A stretch of DNA of 64,000 nucleotides from Dendrocalamus latiflorus (Eukaryota > Streptophyta > Magnoliopsida > Poales > Poaceae), in assembly GCA_017311315.1 (NCBI GenBank), contig CM029627.1:50762797-50826796 (forward strand). Direction: 5' to 3'. Positions within the stretch are counted from its first letter, which is position 1, and every line of letters starts with the position of its first letter. Made by a program: the position numbers and the translations under genes. Under the pieces are notes generated by a model that was not told where the DNA came from, ran no database searches, and saw nothing but the letters and a program-made list of their open reading frames with translations. This document shows, in pieces, positions 34,349 through 45,689 of the stretch.

Positions 34349-35060
34349 GCTAGCACAGGACCAAAATTATGTGAACTAACTGGCCTTCCAACTTCCAATT
34401 CAGATTTAAGACAGTGGCCAATCGGTAGCAGTTGCTACGGTGTTTAGAGTACGTACGTCCGTACCACACACTATGAGTCTAGAGTACTCGACAATTGACT
34501 AGAGTTTTCCCATCTCCGAATTAAGCGCTGTTGGTATTCGTTTTTGCCCAAGAGTTAATACGGAGGACTAGTTTTTTGAAACGGTTTCTTTATTTCTCTT
34601 GTTTTTGTCTAGCTTTAAGGATAAGGCAGACGATCACGAAAGTATCACATACCCTCATTCATCCCACTTCATCTTATACACGTATCTCTCCCTCACTTTT
34701 CTCATTGCTCATCCATTCCTTCTAAAAATCACTTTTTTAATCACTACTATTTATTTTTAACAAAAAAAAAACTATGGTCCACAGTCAACACGAGCACCCT
34801 TAAGCTTGCTCTAGTAGTTCAAGCTAGTAATAAGGAGTACCACGAAACTCGCAGCTGGCTTAAACACGGGAGAACCAGCTATGTACTACCTTTAGTGCAT
34901 GTGTAAGCTTGTGCATATGTATGTGTTTTTAATTTTAACTAGTGTTAAAAAATACACGGCAAATAAAAAAAATAGTAAAAAGCCAGAGACAAGTATTTAA
35001 CATGAGAAGCTCTTGCAGAAAAACAAAACTACAGGCACACAACCAGCGATGATCAACTAC
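34349..35060. other. Upstream region of DUF4220 gene 1
   Basis: This is AT-rich sequence without a recognised gene. A promoter for the gene would lie here, but no TATA box is clear enough to call. A phrase near 34690-34740 (CATTCCTTCTAAAAATCACT) resembles the fold-back at 35361-35493. Confidence 0.3.
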
Positions 35061-35190
35061 AGGAAAAGAGTTACAAACGCAGGAGATTTTACAATGAACG
35101 TCTCAACAATTATGTGCGTCTATAGCAGGGGTTTCTTCTTTCCTTCTCCTGATCTGGTTATTTATTTATTCTCTAATGCTCTCTTACGAC
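35060..35190. repeat. Dispersed repeat, copy 2 (first copy at 1-130)
   Basis: It is a direct match to the first bases of the window, with small indels. The longest shared word begins ACGTCTCAACAATTATGTGC. Confidence 0.6.
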
Positions 35191-35360
35191 TCTTACTAAT
35201 ATTTTATTCGCATAAAATTCAAAGTCTTTTATGGGATAAAATTAAGGATTTACTCCTCTTACTACCGTCTTGCTCCGGAGGTAAGGCAGGGGTCACGCGT
35301 GCATCATGCATCTTAATCCTCTCGCTTCTGTGACGCACATGCATCTCTCACTCACTTTTT

Positions 35361-35493
35361 CCACCGCTCGTTCTCTCCTTCTAAAAGCCACTAATTTCAG
35401 CTATTACTATTCAATTCAGCCAAAAACCATAAGCCACAGCTAGATGAATAGCAATGATTGAAATTAGTGACTTTTAGAAGGAGAGGTGGGCAG
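35361..35493. repeat. Fold-back element
   Basis: Arm 35361-35420 and arm 35439-35493 are inverted copies. The shared core reads CTCTCCTTCTAAAAG and CACTAATTTCA on one side and the complement on the other, with a spacer of about 18 bases. It has the form of a small fold-back MITE. Confidence 0.75.
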
Positions 35494-35540
35494 TAAAAAA
35501 AATGAGGGCCGTGCAGTATACCGTGATGTGGATGTGAAAA

Positions 35541-35890
35541 TATTGTGGACACTTAATTAGCATTGACATGATTAAAGCTAATTAATTATGATTATTACTA
35601 ATTAAATATTTTTAGCACTAATTAAAGAAGTAAATAAAAATATGATTAATTTAGTGCTTTAATTAGCACTAATTAATTGTGAGTGTAATAAAATATTGTA
35701 CATGCTTAGTTAGCACTAACATGATGAGCGCTAATTAATTGTGATAGTACTAATTAAATATGATCAGCGCTAATTAAAGAACTAAATAAAATATGATTAA
35801 TTTAGTACTTTAATTAGCACAAATTAACTATAATTAGTATTAATTAATTACGATTAGTACCAATTAAATACGCTTAGTGCTAATTAAAGT
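35541..35890. repeat. AT-rich tandem repeat, period about 151 bp
   Basis: TATGATTAATTTAGTGCTTT at 35641 recurs as TATGATTAATTTAGTACTTT at 35792. Both units are built from variants of CTAATTAAT and TAGCAC. Confidence 0.75.
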
Positions 35891-36149
35891 GCTAATTAGG
35901 GCTATACAATGCAGCCATAGTGCTGCATAGTTTGCCGGCATGCAACTGAGTAGCGGTGCTCGATACGTCTTCCTGTCGAGCTCTACCTCCCCCTATCTTA
36001 GTGCTTGTCGAGCTCGGTAGGTCCACATAGGAGACTAGATTTATAAAAATAGTGTTTAGGACCGAATTATAAAAAAAGTGGCTATAGTGATATTTCTGTG
36101 AACAGTTCTCTTGTAGCAACACACCCGCAGCACCCTGATTTGTGTTTAG

Positions 36150-36645
36150 CACTACTACAGAAAAGGTCATCACAGACGGTTCGAAAACGTCATCACAGAC
36201 GATTTTGTGAACCGTCTGAATTTATGGGTAAGTGATAATACGAGGTCATCACAGATGGTTTTTAACTAAAAACCGTCTGTGATATAACCCATCACAGATG
36301 GTTTTTAGTTAAAAACCATCTGTCATATATCACCTATCACAGACGGTTTTTAGTTAAAAACCGTCTGTGATGTTCCTTTCTACCCCTAAATCTATTCCTG
36401 TTTATTGGCTAGCCTCAGGAAATGCTAGCCATGCCCTCTGAAACAAGCAGATATACATACAATTTCTGACAAACATACAACATCCAATTCACATCGCCGG
36501 TCATTTGACGAACATAAAACATCCATTTGACAAACATAAAACATCAATTTCGCAAATCAATTAATTGAAATGAAATAACATATCCATTTACAAATATACA
36601 ATTACAAAAGATGTATGTTGCATTTCCACTTAGATGGTATATATA
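36150..36645 (+). repeat. Left long terminal inverted region of the CACTA element
   Basis: The unique stretch TTTATTGGCTAGCCTCAGGA (36399 onward) and the segment through CATTTCCACTTAGATGG near 36640 recur inverted at 42328-42630. Three palindromic TCACAGA(C/T)GGTTTTTA units lie at 36245-36375. Confidence 0.85.
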
Positions 36646-36710
36646 TATATGTAGTAATAATTAAATAATTTAATTTTTAATACTAAGTTGTTATATATAT
36701 ACATAACGTA

Positions 36711-39705
36711 GGACCGAAGCTGGATGTATGCCGCAAGCCGTGTGAGTGAAGAGTATATTAATGGCATGTCTGCTTTTGCAAGAGCTGCCGAGGAGGATAT
36801 GCTGAATAAGGGGGTGGAATATATGTACTATCCATGCACTGACTGCGAGAATTTAAAGATGTTTAAGAACCGAGGACAAATTGAAGCGCACTTGATTCGG
36901 AGGGGTTTTAAAAAGGGTTATACGTGTTGGACCAGTCATGGCGAAGTCAATGATCATTTGCCGTCGGATGACATTGCCGGTGAAGTGAATGATATGCCGC
37001 CAGATGACATCTCCGGTGAAGTGAATGACATGCCGCCGGATGATGTCCATTGTGGTTCGGATTCGGATAGGTTGCACGATGACAATCTGGATCAGATGCT
37101 TCGCGATGTAGAAGAGAACTATGATGAGAGAGAGTATGTTAAATTCCGGGGCTTGATGGAGGACTCAAAGAAATCTTTGTTCACGTGCTGCAGATCAAAG
37201 TACACGAGGTTGTCGGCCGTGCTTGAACTGTTGAAATTGAAGGCAAGCAACGGTTGGTCCGACAAGAGTTTCACGGCGCTGCTAGCTCTTTTAGAGGACA
37301 TGCTTCCGAAGGGAAATGAGTTGCCCAAAACCACGTATAAAGCCAAGAAGGTTCTTTGTCCGTTGGGAATGGAAGTAGAAAGAATACATGCTTGTCTAAA
37401 CGACTGTATCCTGTACCGTAAAGAGTATGCAAACATGCATGTATGTCCGGTGTGCAATGCCCAACGATACAAACGTAACAATCAATCAGATGACGGCGAG
37501 GGAACAGAGGCGAAGAAAGGACATTCTGCTAAGGTGGCATGGTATTTTCCTATAATTCCCCGTTTGAAAAGGTTCTTTGCAAATCCAAAGGAGGCAAAAC
37601 TGATGCGTTGGCACTCGGAGGAGCGCAAAAAGGATAGAATGCTAAGACATCTTGCTGATTCCGCCCAGTGGAGAAACATCGATAGGACTTTTGCAGACTT
37701 CGGGGCAGAACCAAGGAATATAAGGTTTGGACTGAGTACAGATGGAATGAATCCTTTCAGTAGCATGAGCAACCGACATAGCACATGGCCCGTGACTCTC
37801 TGCATCTATAACCTTCCTCCTTGGTTGTGTATGAAGCGAAAGTATATTTTGCTGTTGATACTTATCCAAGGGCCAAAGCAACCTGGGAATGATATCGATG
37901 TGTACCTAGCACCGTTGGTGGAAGATCTAAAAGTACTGTGGAACGAAGGGGTATAGGTATGGGATGCATACAAATAAGAGAACTTCACTTTACGCTCCTT
38001 ATTTTTCTGCACCATAAATGATTATCCTGCCCTTGCTAACCTATCGATCCAGAATACAAAAGGTGCCAAAGCTTGTACCCACTGTTTAGATGGTACCGAG
38101 AGTGTGTGGCTGAAACACTCACGCAAAACTATCTACATGCGTCACCGCCGGTTCCTTCGGAGGGCTCACCTATACCGCAAGATGAAGAAACAATTTGACG
38201 GAGAGAAGGAAGACGGTTCAGCTCCAAGGCATATAAGGGGACACGAGGTTTATGATATGGTTAAGGATTTAGATGTTGTCCTCGGAAAAGAACGTAAATT
38301 GAGGGCTCTTGAGAAGAACAACTGGAAGAAGAGATCAATATTTTGGGACTTACCTTATTGGGAGTACCTAGATGTTCGACACTGCATCGACGTCATGCAT
38401 GTAGAAAAGAATGTATGTGACAGCTTGATTGGTCTCTTACTGAACATTCGTGATAAAACAAAGGACGGCGTCAACGCACGGCTTGACTTGGCTGATATGG
38501 ACATCAGGCCTGAGTTAGCACCGAGAATAATAGATAATGGATGAACGTACCTTCCCCCTGCGTGTTACACTCTGTCCAAGGCCGAGAAAACAGAACTGTG
38601 CCAGTGGTTGCATGGTGTCAAAGTTCCGTCTGGTTACTCCGGCAACGTGAAGAAACTTGTTTCGATGCAAGATTTGAAGTTAAATGGCATGAAGTCTCAT
38701 GATTGTCATGTGCTGATGATACAGATGCTCCCAATTGCAATTAGAAATATTTTGCCGATCAAAGTCCGAGAGACAATTGCTCAGAAGGTCATCGATCCCG
38801 AAGGACTAGATGCTCTGCAGGACGAGGTGGTGATGACTCTATGTCATCTTGAAATGTATTTTCCTCCTTTGTTTTTGTGATATCATGGTCCATCTCATTG
38901 TTCACGTTGTGTGGGAGATAAAAATGTGTGGGCCCGTATTCCTACGTAGCATGTACCCATTTGAGAGGTTCATGGGAATTCTCAAGTCCTACGTACGGAA
39001 TCGATCTCGGTTGGAGGACAGCATCGTCGAAGGTTATGCCAGGGAAGAGGTCATTGTGTTTTGTGTCGATTATATGGCTCAGGCTCAACCGATAGGTGTG
39101 CCTCAATCTCGTCATGAGGGGAGGCTGAAGGGTATCGGAACTATCGGAAGGAAAGCAATCACTGCAAATATTGACATGTATACTCAAGCCCATTTCACGG
39201 TCTTGCAACACATGACTGAAGTGGTGCCTTATGTCGATCAGCACAAGGATGTACTTCGGCAATAGAATCCGGAGTGGCCGGATATTTGGATCATGAGGTA
39301 ACACAACAGTCGGTTCAACCAATGGTTGAAGGAGCAAATTGTTAGGAGCTTGCCAAGTGAGACGCTGACATGGTTGGCAAAAGGGCGAACATTTACAGTT
39401 GTGACATGGCAAGGATATGACATAAATGAGTACACATTCTATACACAGTCTCAGGATGTAAAGAGCACTAACCAGAATAGTGGTGTCTGCATAGATGCGT
39501 TCAGTACCGATGGGTCGAGAAACTCATACTATGGGTTCATAGAAGAGATTTGGGAGCTCGACTACGTGGTTTTCAAGATCCCCTTATTTCGCTGCCGTTG
39601 GGTGCATCTCCCACAGGTGAAGGTTGACAAGTACGGTGTCACTACCGTGGACCTCCAACGTGTCGGGTACAAAGACGAACCATTCGTACTCGCAAACCGA
39701 AGACT
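36711..39705 (+). pseudogene. TNP2-like CACTA transposase (Transposase_21, DUF4218, DUF4216)
   Basis: The exon opens after AG at 36710 with SWMYAASRVSEEY. The N-terminal part has the CTDCEN cysteines and HLIRRGFKKGYTCW. Transposase_21 blocks follow: CPLGMEVERIHACLNDCILY, CPVCNAQRY, FGLSTDGMNPF, NLPPWLC and GPKQPGNDIDVYLAPL. Later come CIDVMHVEKNVCDSL, a DUF4218 block (KLVSMQDLKLNGMKSHDCHV, then EMYFPP and MYPFERFMGILK) and DUF4216 (YYGFIEEIWELDY, RCRWV). In-frame stops occur at 37954, 37972, 38542, 39263 and 39299, with one frameshift near 38875. Otherwise the reading is continuous. The enzyme would cut and join element ends in the nucleus; this copy cannot make it whole. A 36-bp acidic repeat, as in the copy at 22 kb, lies at 36960-37045. 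Confidence 0.9.
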
Positions 39706-42116
39706 TCAAAAGTATAAGTGCAGCGCACAAGGCCCTCCAGGCAAAAAACACACACCCCCATAGACTTGGCACAGCTGGGTATGCGGGTAAAATCCCGCAG
39801 TGGAGGAGGAGGATGACCTGGCAGCCCTGCAGGACATCGCCCCACCATTTGCCAATATCCCGAATGACCGCGCTCGTAATTGGATTAGAGCAAGGTCATC
39901 TACAACGACATCGGGGGATGTGTCCTTTCGAAACCCTACAGACCAGCAAGTGTCCCAGCGCCTGGTAAGATATCGATCCAACTACGTAGCTTGTAATTAC
40001 TCCACAACTTCGTACGAAGTGAAATGGCATATCGTGCTCTTGCAGGAAGAGCTGAGTTTTGAATCTACCCTGGGATCATTCAAGGGAACAAGGGAGAATG
40101 ATATGCTCTCCGCGGCCCTGGGAAACAAGGAGCAGCCAAGCCGTAGGAGAGGCCTTGGGCTTTACGTTCCTTGGAAACATGGTTTCCAAGATGACTCAAA
40201 AATGTATCGGCGTAGGAAGAGAACCAAAGCCGAGCGTGAGGAGTGGCTATGAGAAGAGATCAAGGCATCTCTTAGAGAGGAGCTAAGAGATGAGCTGGCT
40301 GATTATGTCTGAGATGAGGTGCGGAAACATACAGAAAGCAAGCAAATCGCCGCCGCCGCTCCTGTGCTAGCTAGCCCTCACAACCATCCGAGTAGTTGCG
40401 CGTCCAATTAGACGGAAAGCCAGGCCAGATTTCCTGTGGACGGCATCCAGGTAATAATTATTATCTCTCGAATGCTAATTTTGTATCGTTATATAGGAGC
40501 CTACAAAGTGCAGGCTCCAAGTGAGATATGCCTCCGTTCCCTTGTACGCTGCTTGGGGCCAGGCATATTCGTCTGCTATGGGGGCCATGGTGCACCATCA
40601 AGTTTTAGCGCCAGGCTACGCAAAAGTTAATGTGGATGGTGTGCATGTCAATTTTGAGGTTGTCCCACTACCGAAGCCCCCCAACGACGAGATCGTGACT
40701 CTAGGGCAGGCCATTGGAACATTCATCTAGTGGCCCAAAAGCGACATCTCCCTGGAGGCTTCTTCACCGGTGGCCGGACCAGAAGGGCAGTGCGAACCAG
40801 AGCAACCTGCATTGGTGCTATCTCCACGGGTGCTATTCTCGCCAAAGCAACTTGCATCGGAGCTACCATTACAGTCGACTATCATAAAGTCGACCTATAG
40901 TCGGGGCAATGGCCAGGGCAAATCAAAGACGAAGGATGATGATGATATCCCGTACTTGCCATTGGCCCACAAATTCGTGCTAGGCGAGCCGATGATAATC
41001 CCAGAAGAGCACCTCGTAACCCTAGGACTTGATTGCCAAACATTACACACTTGGTATATGGACCAGTCCAATAAGCCAGAGGCAGAATGGCGCTCAGGTA
41101 ACAGTGTCAAATTCAGGCGAGATCATTTCCAGCACGAATTTCAGGAATGTGTCTTCGCGGTGACCTTTGACGATATATTTGGTCTTTTCATGCTCAACGC
41201 TCTCGACGTCTCACTCGTTTGATGCTGGACGTTGTAAGTCTATACAATCACAGTCTCTGTTCATGTAATACCAATATATGTCACAATTTGTTGCTTTTCT
41301 GTGTATATATATAGATTCATGCTAACCGAAGCTAGATCATTGAAATCACCAATTGGTTTCCTGGACCCACGCTTGGCCGCCATTGATACCATCATCGAGG
41401 ATGCATCCTTCGTCGATAGCTATAGTACATCAACACTGCTGGCTCACCGCGATAAGGAATTTATTCTTATGCATACAATGAGCACTTCCATTGGATTTTA
41501 ATTGTAATTATACCAAAATGGAACAAGTCTATATACCTTGATTCTCTATGTAAGAACAAATCCAAGTACACAGCTATCACCCAAATACTCGATAGGTAAG
41601 TACATTGTACATTGTACTCTTTCTTTCCTTCCGAATGACTAATCTAACTTTTTCGAATAACGAAGGTCGTTCGCCACATAGTACAAACATATGGCTCGAC
41701 GACAGGGGCCAAGCCCTTGAAACATGTTTGCAATTTTTGGGTATTCACTAGCTACACATTAATTAATCCTATACAACACTTAGTAGTAATGCCTCTTGAT
41801 TTAACACATTCTATTTTTTGAAGTGCCACCAGCAGCAGCCAGCCGGGCAACATGTGTGGATTCTACGTGTGCCACCATATGAGACTACTCCTCGATTCCT
41901 CGAAGTTCACCAATTCTAAGGTTTGTCAATCTTCCCACATTTATTTCATACTTGTCAGGTTATATATGTATGCGCATTGATATTCCTATCGACAGGCTGC
42001 GTCCATCTCTACAACTGCATTGAAACAACCGGACTTTGAACGAATTCAAGGAGAGTTCGCTTGGTTTTTGTGGTCTAAAGTCATAAGATTAGATGGAGAG
42101 TTCCACTGCACACAAT
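39706..42116 (+). pseudogene. CACTA second gene: Transposase_24 tail, DUF8039-like region, Ulp1/C48 protease
   Basis: After the TNP2 tail the sequence passes into HKALQAKNTHPHRLGTAGYA, the end of Transposase_24. It goes on with NIPNDRARNWIRARSS (39855 on) and a Glu/Lys-rich coiled segment (40225-40350) with stops. A DUF8039-like block ends in GYAKVNVDGVHVNFEVVPLP and LGQAIGTFI (40610-40730). From 41300 a C48 protease follows: EHFHWILIVI with the catalytic His at 41489-41491, YLDSL with Asp at 41540-41542, and QPGNMCGFYVC with Gln at 41840 and Cys at 41855-41857. It closes with IQGEFAWFLWSKVI and a stop near 42116. The triad is intact although frames are broken and introns are likely. Ulp1-type enzymes remove SUMO-like tags; their role in transposons is not settled. 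Confidence 0.8.
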
Positions 42117-42118
42117 GA

Positions 42119-42322
42119 TTTTTTATTGCTCTTATCACTCCGGAATCGAGGTCTCGCAAAAGGAACGAATCCATAATCAACGAACTTGTCGGCTGCACAA
42201 GCAATACTTAAATGACAATCATGCACCATTCAAGTATAGCTTGTGTAACCTGACAAGTTCGTTGATTATGGATCTATTCCTTTCACGAGACCTCGATTCC
42301 GGAGTGATAGAGCAATAAAAAA
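42119..42322. ncRNA. Long hairpin, miRNA/siRNA precursor-like, in the CACTA 3' region
   Basis: Arms of 96 nt (42119-42214 and 42227-42322) pair with about eight mismatches and two one-base bulges around a 12-nt loop. It starts directly after the protease stop codon and just inside the long terminal inverted region. In rice the miR820 family arises from hairpins in CACTA transposons and targets the DNA methyltransferase gene OsDRM2. The arm segment GAGGTCTCGTGAAAGGAATA (complement of 42272-42293) agrees with the miR820 mature sequence, as I remember it, at about two thirds of positions. No expression evidence is available here. Confidence 0.55.
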
Positions 42323-42327
42323 TGCAA

Positions 42328-42941
42328 TGTTACCATCTAAGTGCAAATGCAATGTAGATCTTTTGTAATTGTGTATTTGTTCATGGATATTTTATTTCAT
42401 TTCAATTAATTGATTTGTGAAATGGATGCTTTATGTTTGTGCAATGAAGTGCGATGTGAATTGGATGTTTTATGTTTGTGAAATGAATTGAGATGTGAAT
42501 TGGGTGTTTTGTGTTTGTGAAATGAATTGAGATGTGAATTGTATGTATACATGTACATCTTTATCTGCTTGTTTCAGAGGGCATGGCTAGCATTTCCTGA
42601 GGCTAGCCAATAAACAGGAATAGATTTTGATATATCAATATCACAGACGGTTTTTAACTAAACACCGTCTGTGATATATCAATATCACAGACAGTTTTTA
42701 GTTAAAAACCGTCTGTGATTATCAGCTATCACAGATGGTTTTTAGTTAAAAACCATCTGTGATATCGATATATCACAGACGGTTTTTAGTTACAAACCGT
42801 CTATGATATTTACACCACAGATGGTTCGAAAATCGTCTATGATAACCTTCGATTATCACTGACCCGTAAATTCAGATGGTTCCGAAAACCGTCTGTGATG
42901 ATGTTTTTGAACCGTCTGTAATACGGTTTTCTGTAGTAGTG
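42328..42941 (-). repeat. Right long terminal inverted region of the CACTA element
   Basis: It is the inverted counterpart of 36150-36645. It also holds a roughly 40-bp minisatellite (GAATTGAGATGTGAATTG units, 42420-42545) and five TCACAGACGGTTTTTA palindromes at 42640-42830. It ends in CTGTAGTAGTG. Confidence 0.85.
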
Positions 42942-45689
42942 CCTGTGTGTCTAATTAGTGGACTTGCACGTACCCTCAATTTGGATTAATAAATATGTGA
43001 TTATTAGTTTATCATGGTGGTGCAGATATTACTAGACTGGTCATTAACATACATGATTAATTTGGTGGAGTGGATGCATTTATGCTCGATTAGGGAGCTA
43101 TTAAATATTGGATATGCAATCAAATTGAAAATCTCATTAGGTGTTGGTTGGGCATATGAACCTAGATTGGAAGAATTTTAGTCTATATGATTATGAATTG
43201 CCGATGTAGGGCTAGTAGAGCTAGAACAATAGTATTAGCATAAATAGTCTAGAAGAGTATGATTGTTGGAATGGGTCATGGCACATGCAGTTAATTTAGT
43301 GAATTTTGTACGCTTACTTGATGGATTGTATAGGTGGAAAATCGTGAGTTCGGTCTATATGGGAACTAATTAATTTTGTGATTCTATATTCCATAATTTT
43401 GAGATGACATGGATTAAGGGCCCAGACACGACACTTACATATACTTATGACAAATGTGGATACATAGTAGATTATGGCGAAATTATCTTGTGCAGGGGGC
43501 CATATAGACCTCTTGTAAGCCATGGCAAATTGTCAGATTGTCTATTTTGATCATGCCACAATAGATTATTGTGTAGAATTCAAATCAAGAGTATGTGTTT
43601 TGATAATAAAATTATGTATGTGATCAGATTAAACACTCATAAACTGGCCAAGTGAATTATTATTACGAGGAGACTAAATTTATGAGATTGTGCACAGTGA
43701 ACCACCTTGGTTGGTAATTATTATCATGAGGAGACTAAATTACCATCTTTAATAAAAGGTATGACTTACATAATAGGTGTATGTTCTGTTGAGTGGTTGT
43801 TTTAGGGGTTAGGATTGGTGAGAGAAGTTGAAGTTGGGAGTTGGCTCTCACATCCTTCTCATATGCATAGTGCTCATATGCATAGTTCTCTTGTGCATCG
43901 TTCTCATACGCATGACTCATTATGTAATACTTGTTTAAATGTTGTTTGTACTCGAAGATAGTGACTTCAGAATTGATTACATGCATTTCGTGTTAATTAT
44001 AGGGTGCAAGGTGTGAATTGTGGAGCAATGGGAGAGGTCCAAAACTAAGATGATGTATTTGATATCCCGATTGACCAGGAAAGTACACCATATGACCATG
44101 TTGATCACATATTTCATTGTTATGTATGTTGTGTTTCAAAATTATTATGCATGTATGTAATTTTTGTAAAAATCGTTATATTAGTAAGGTTGGTAGTTAT
44201 ATCCAATTGTTGTATTCACCCCACCTTGATAAATTGATATCCTCACTATTGTCATCATAGTATTGCTATCCACTGTTTGTATATTTAGCTATGGAATTTT
44301 TAGATGAAGCGAAGTAGTTGATGCTTAGCCATGCACATATTGATACTAGTTGTGCAAGGTTGAAAATTAGTCAAATTGTTCAAAAATGGGAAACACCTAC
44401 AAATTGGTCTAGAGATGGTACCTCTGTTATTTTATTTATCAGATAAAACTAAAAACATTTTTTGGACATAGGCGAGTGGTTGTAGAGATCAGTGCATTTA
44501 CACAAGACTATGGTTGATAGTTGTGTTGCCTGGGTCGCTAAGGACCGAGTCTATGTAGTTAGATCCAAGATATTAATGCAAACCATATGTGCTTTTTATG
44601 GGAAGACCCTAGCATAATAAGCTACCATGTTCTAGCAATGAACCGCAGGTGGTAGTTGATAGGTTGATCTATGGGCTAGTGCAAGCATGGTAGATTATCT
44701 CCATGTTTGTAAGGGCATATCAAGGACCACTAAGCTTACTAACACAAAGTATGAGTTTTTAAGATTTTGGAGAGCTCTCCATATTTTAGGAAGGTATCAT
44801 AGCGTAGTTTGTTGTTAGAACTGGTAATGTAAAGGTTTTATCATGAACTCTCAAATTGGATACCTTCGGTATCGTGTGACATGGTTGACATGTGGGATGT
44901 TTATGTCGTGTGGGTAAAGTTGTGCAACCGTTGTAGAGGGTAAATCTATTTGAATAGCTGTGTCCTCGGACATGGATGACTTGGTGAATGCTCCACCCTA
45001 GTAGTTTTATGTTTTGCAAAATGATTCAGGGAATGCATGGACAAGGATTCTCTGCATAGCTTGTTCACGAAAGGATTTTGCCTTTGTTTTAAATTACATG
45101 GCAGCAAGCCACTTGTCTTTTGGTGCTACTTATGCCTTGCTAGTAATTGTTAACAAATATCAAGATCTCTTACAGCTCGGTGATTGCAATATATTACTCA
45201 TTATTGCAAATGAAAGCTTGTTTTATGCTTAAATGGAAAAACATGGTAGGATAGACATCTCTCTTGAGATAGCCTTGCATACTATATAACAATTGCTATA
45301 AGGTCTTGCAGAGTACAACTTTGCACTCATAATTATTTGTTGAATAATATCACAAGGGACACCCATGAGAGTATAAATCCCCATCAACATTAACGTATTT
45401 GGGTTACGACCATACTCAAGCTTTTTCTATAGGTTTCCATTGTTGGATTGTAAGTAATTTTTGGCTGGAGGCCTACAATACTATCTTTAATTTCAGCCAT
45501 TATGCCATATATTACTCTATCTAACCTTCTGTTGGTATTCGCAAGTAGGTATGATACAATTTCTATCCACAATTGAATTTCTGGGTAGTTGTGGGGAATA
45601 CGATGACCTTCAGGATTTTGGCTCGTCACTGAGATCATTTTATTATCGGTGGTATTCTGATTTTACATGAGGCAATTCATGAAATTCAG
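42942..45689. other. AT-rich repeat-like region without a recognised gene
   Basis: Open frames are short and show no domain. A phrase near 44945-44975 (ATTTGAATAGCTGTGTCCTCGG) resembles ATTCGAATAGCCGTGCCCACGG at about 20313 in the LTR at 17404-21063, so part of this is probably an old LTR of that family. The tetra-repeat-like CATATGCATAG words at 43860-43910 are minor. Confidence 0.35.

Larger units (their letters stand above)
36150..42941 (+). mobile_element. CACTA (En/Spm) DNA transposon, nearly full length
   Basis: It starts CACTACTACAGAAAA at 36150 and ends with the exact complement, TTTTCTGTAGTAGTG, at 42941. Subterminal ACAGACGG/CCGTCTGT palindromes lie inside both ends, and the inverted similarity extends inward for about 500-600 bp. 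It encodes a TNP2 transposase (36711-39705) and a second gene with a C48 protease (39706-42116), both broken by stops. The expected 3-bp target duplication does not match (TAG left, CCT right). Confidence 0.9.

Noticed and set aside
37119..37805. Minus-strand frames of 107-120 aa
   Set aside because: They are antisense to the TNP2 transposase exon.
42119..42322. Protein-coding continuation of the protease (67-aa open frame at 42115-42318)
   Set aside because: The C48 C-terminal block ends at a stop before this, and the inverted symmetry explains the open frame better.
43860..43920. CATATGCATAG-like repeats, considered as a CRISPR-like array
   Set aside because: Units are short and have no unique spacers, and the DNA is plant nuclear. 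No CRISPR array is present in the window.
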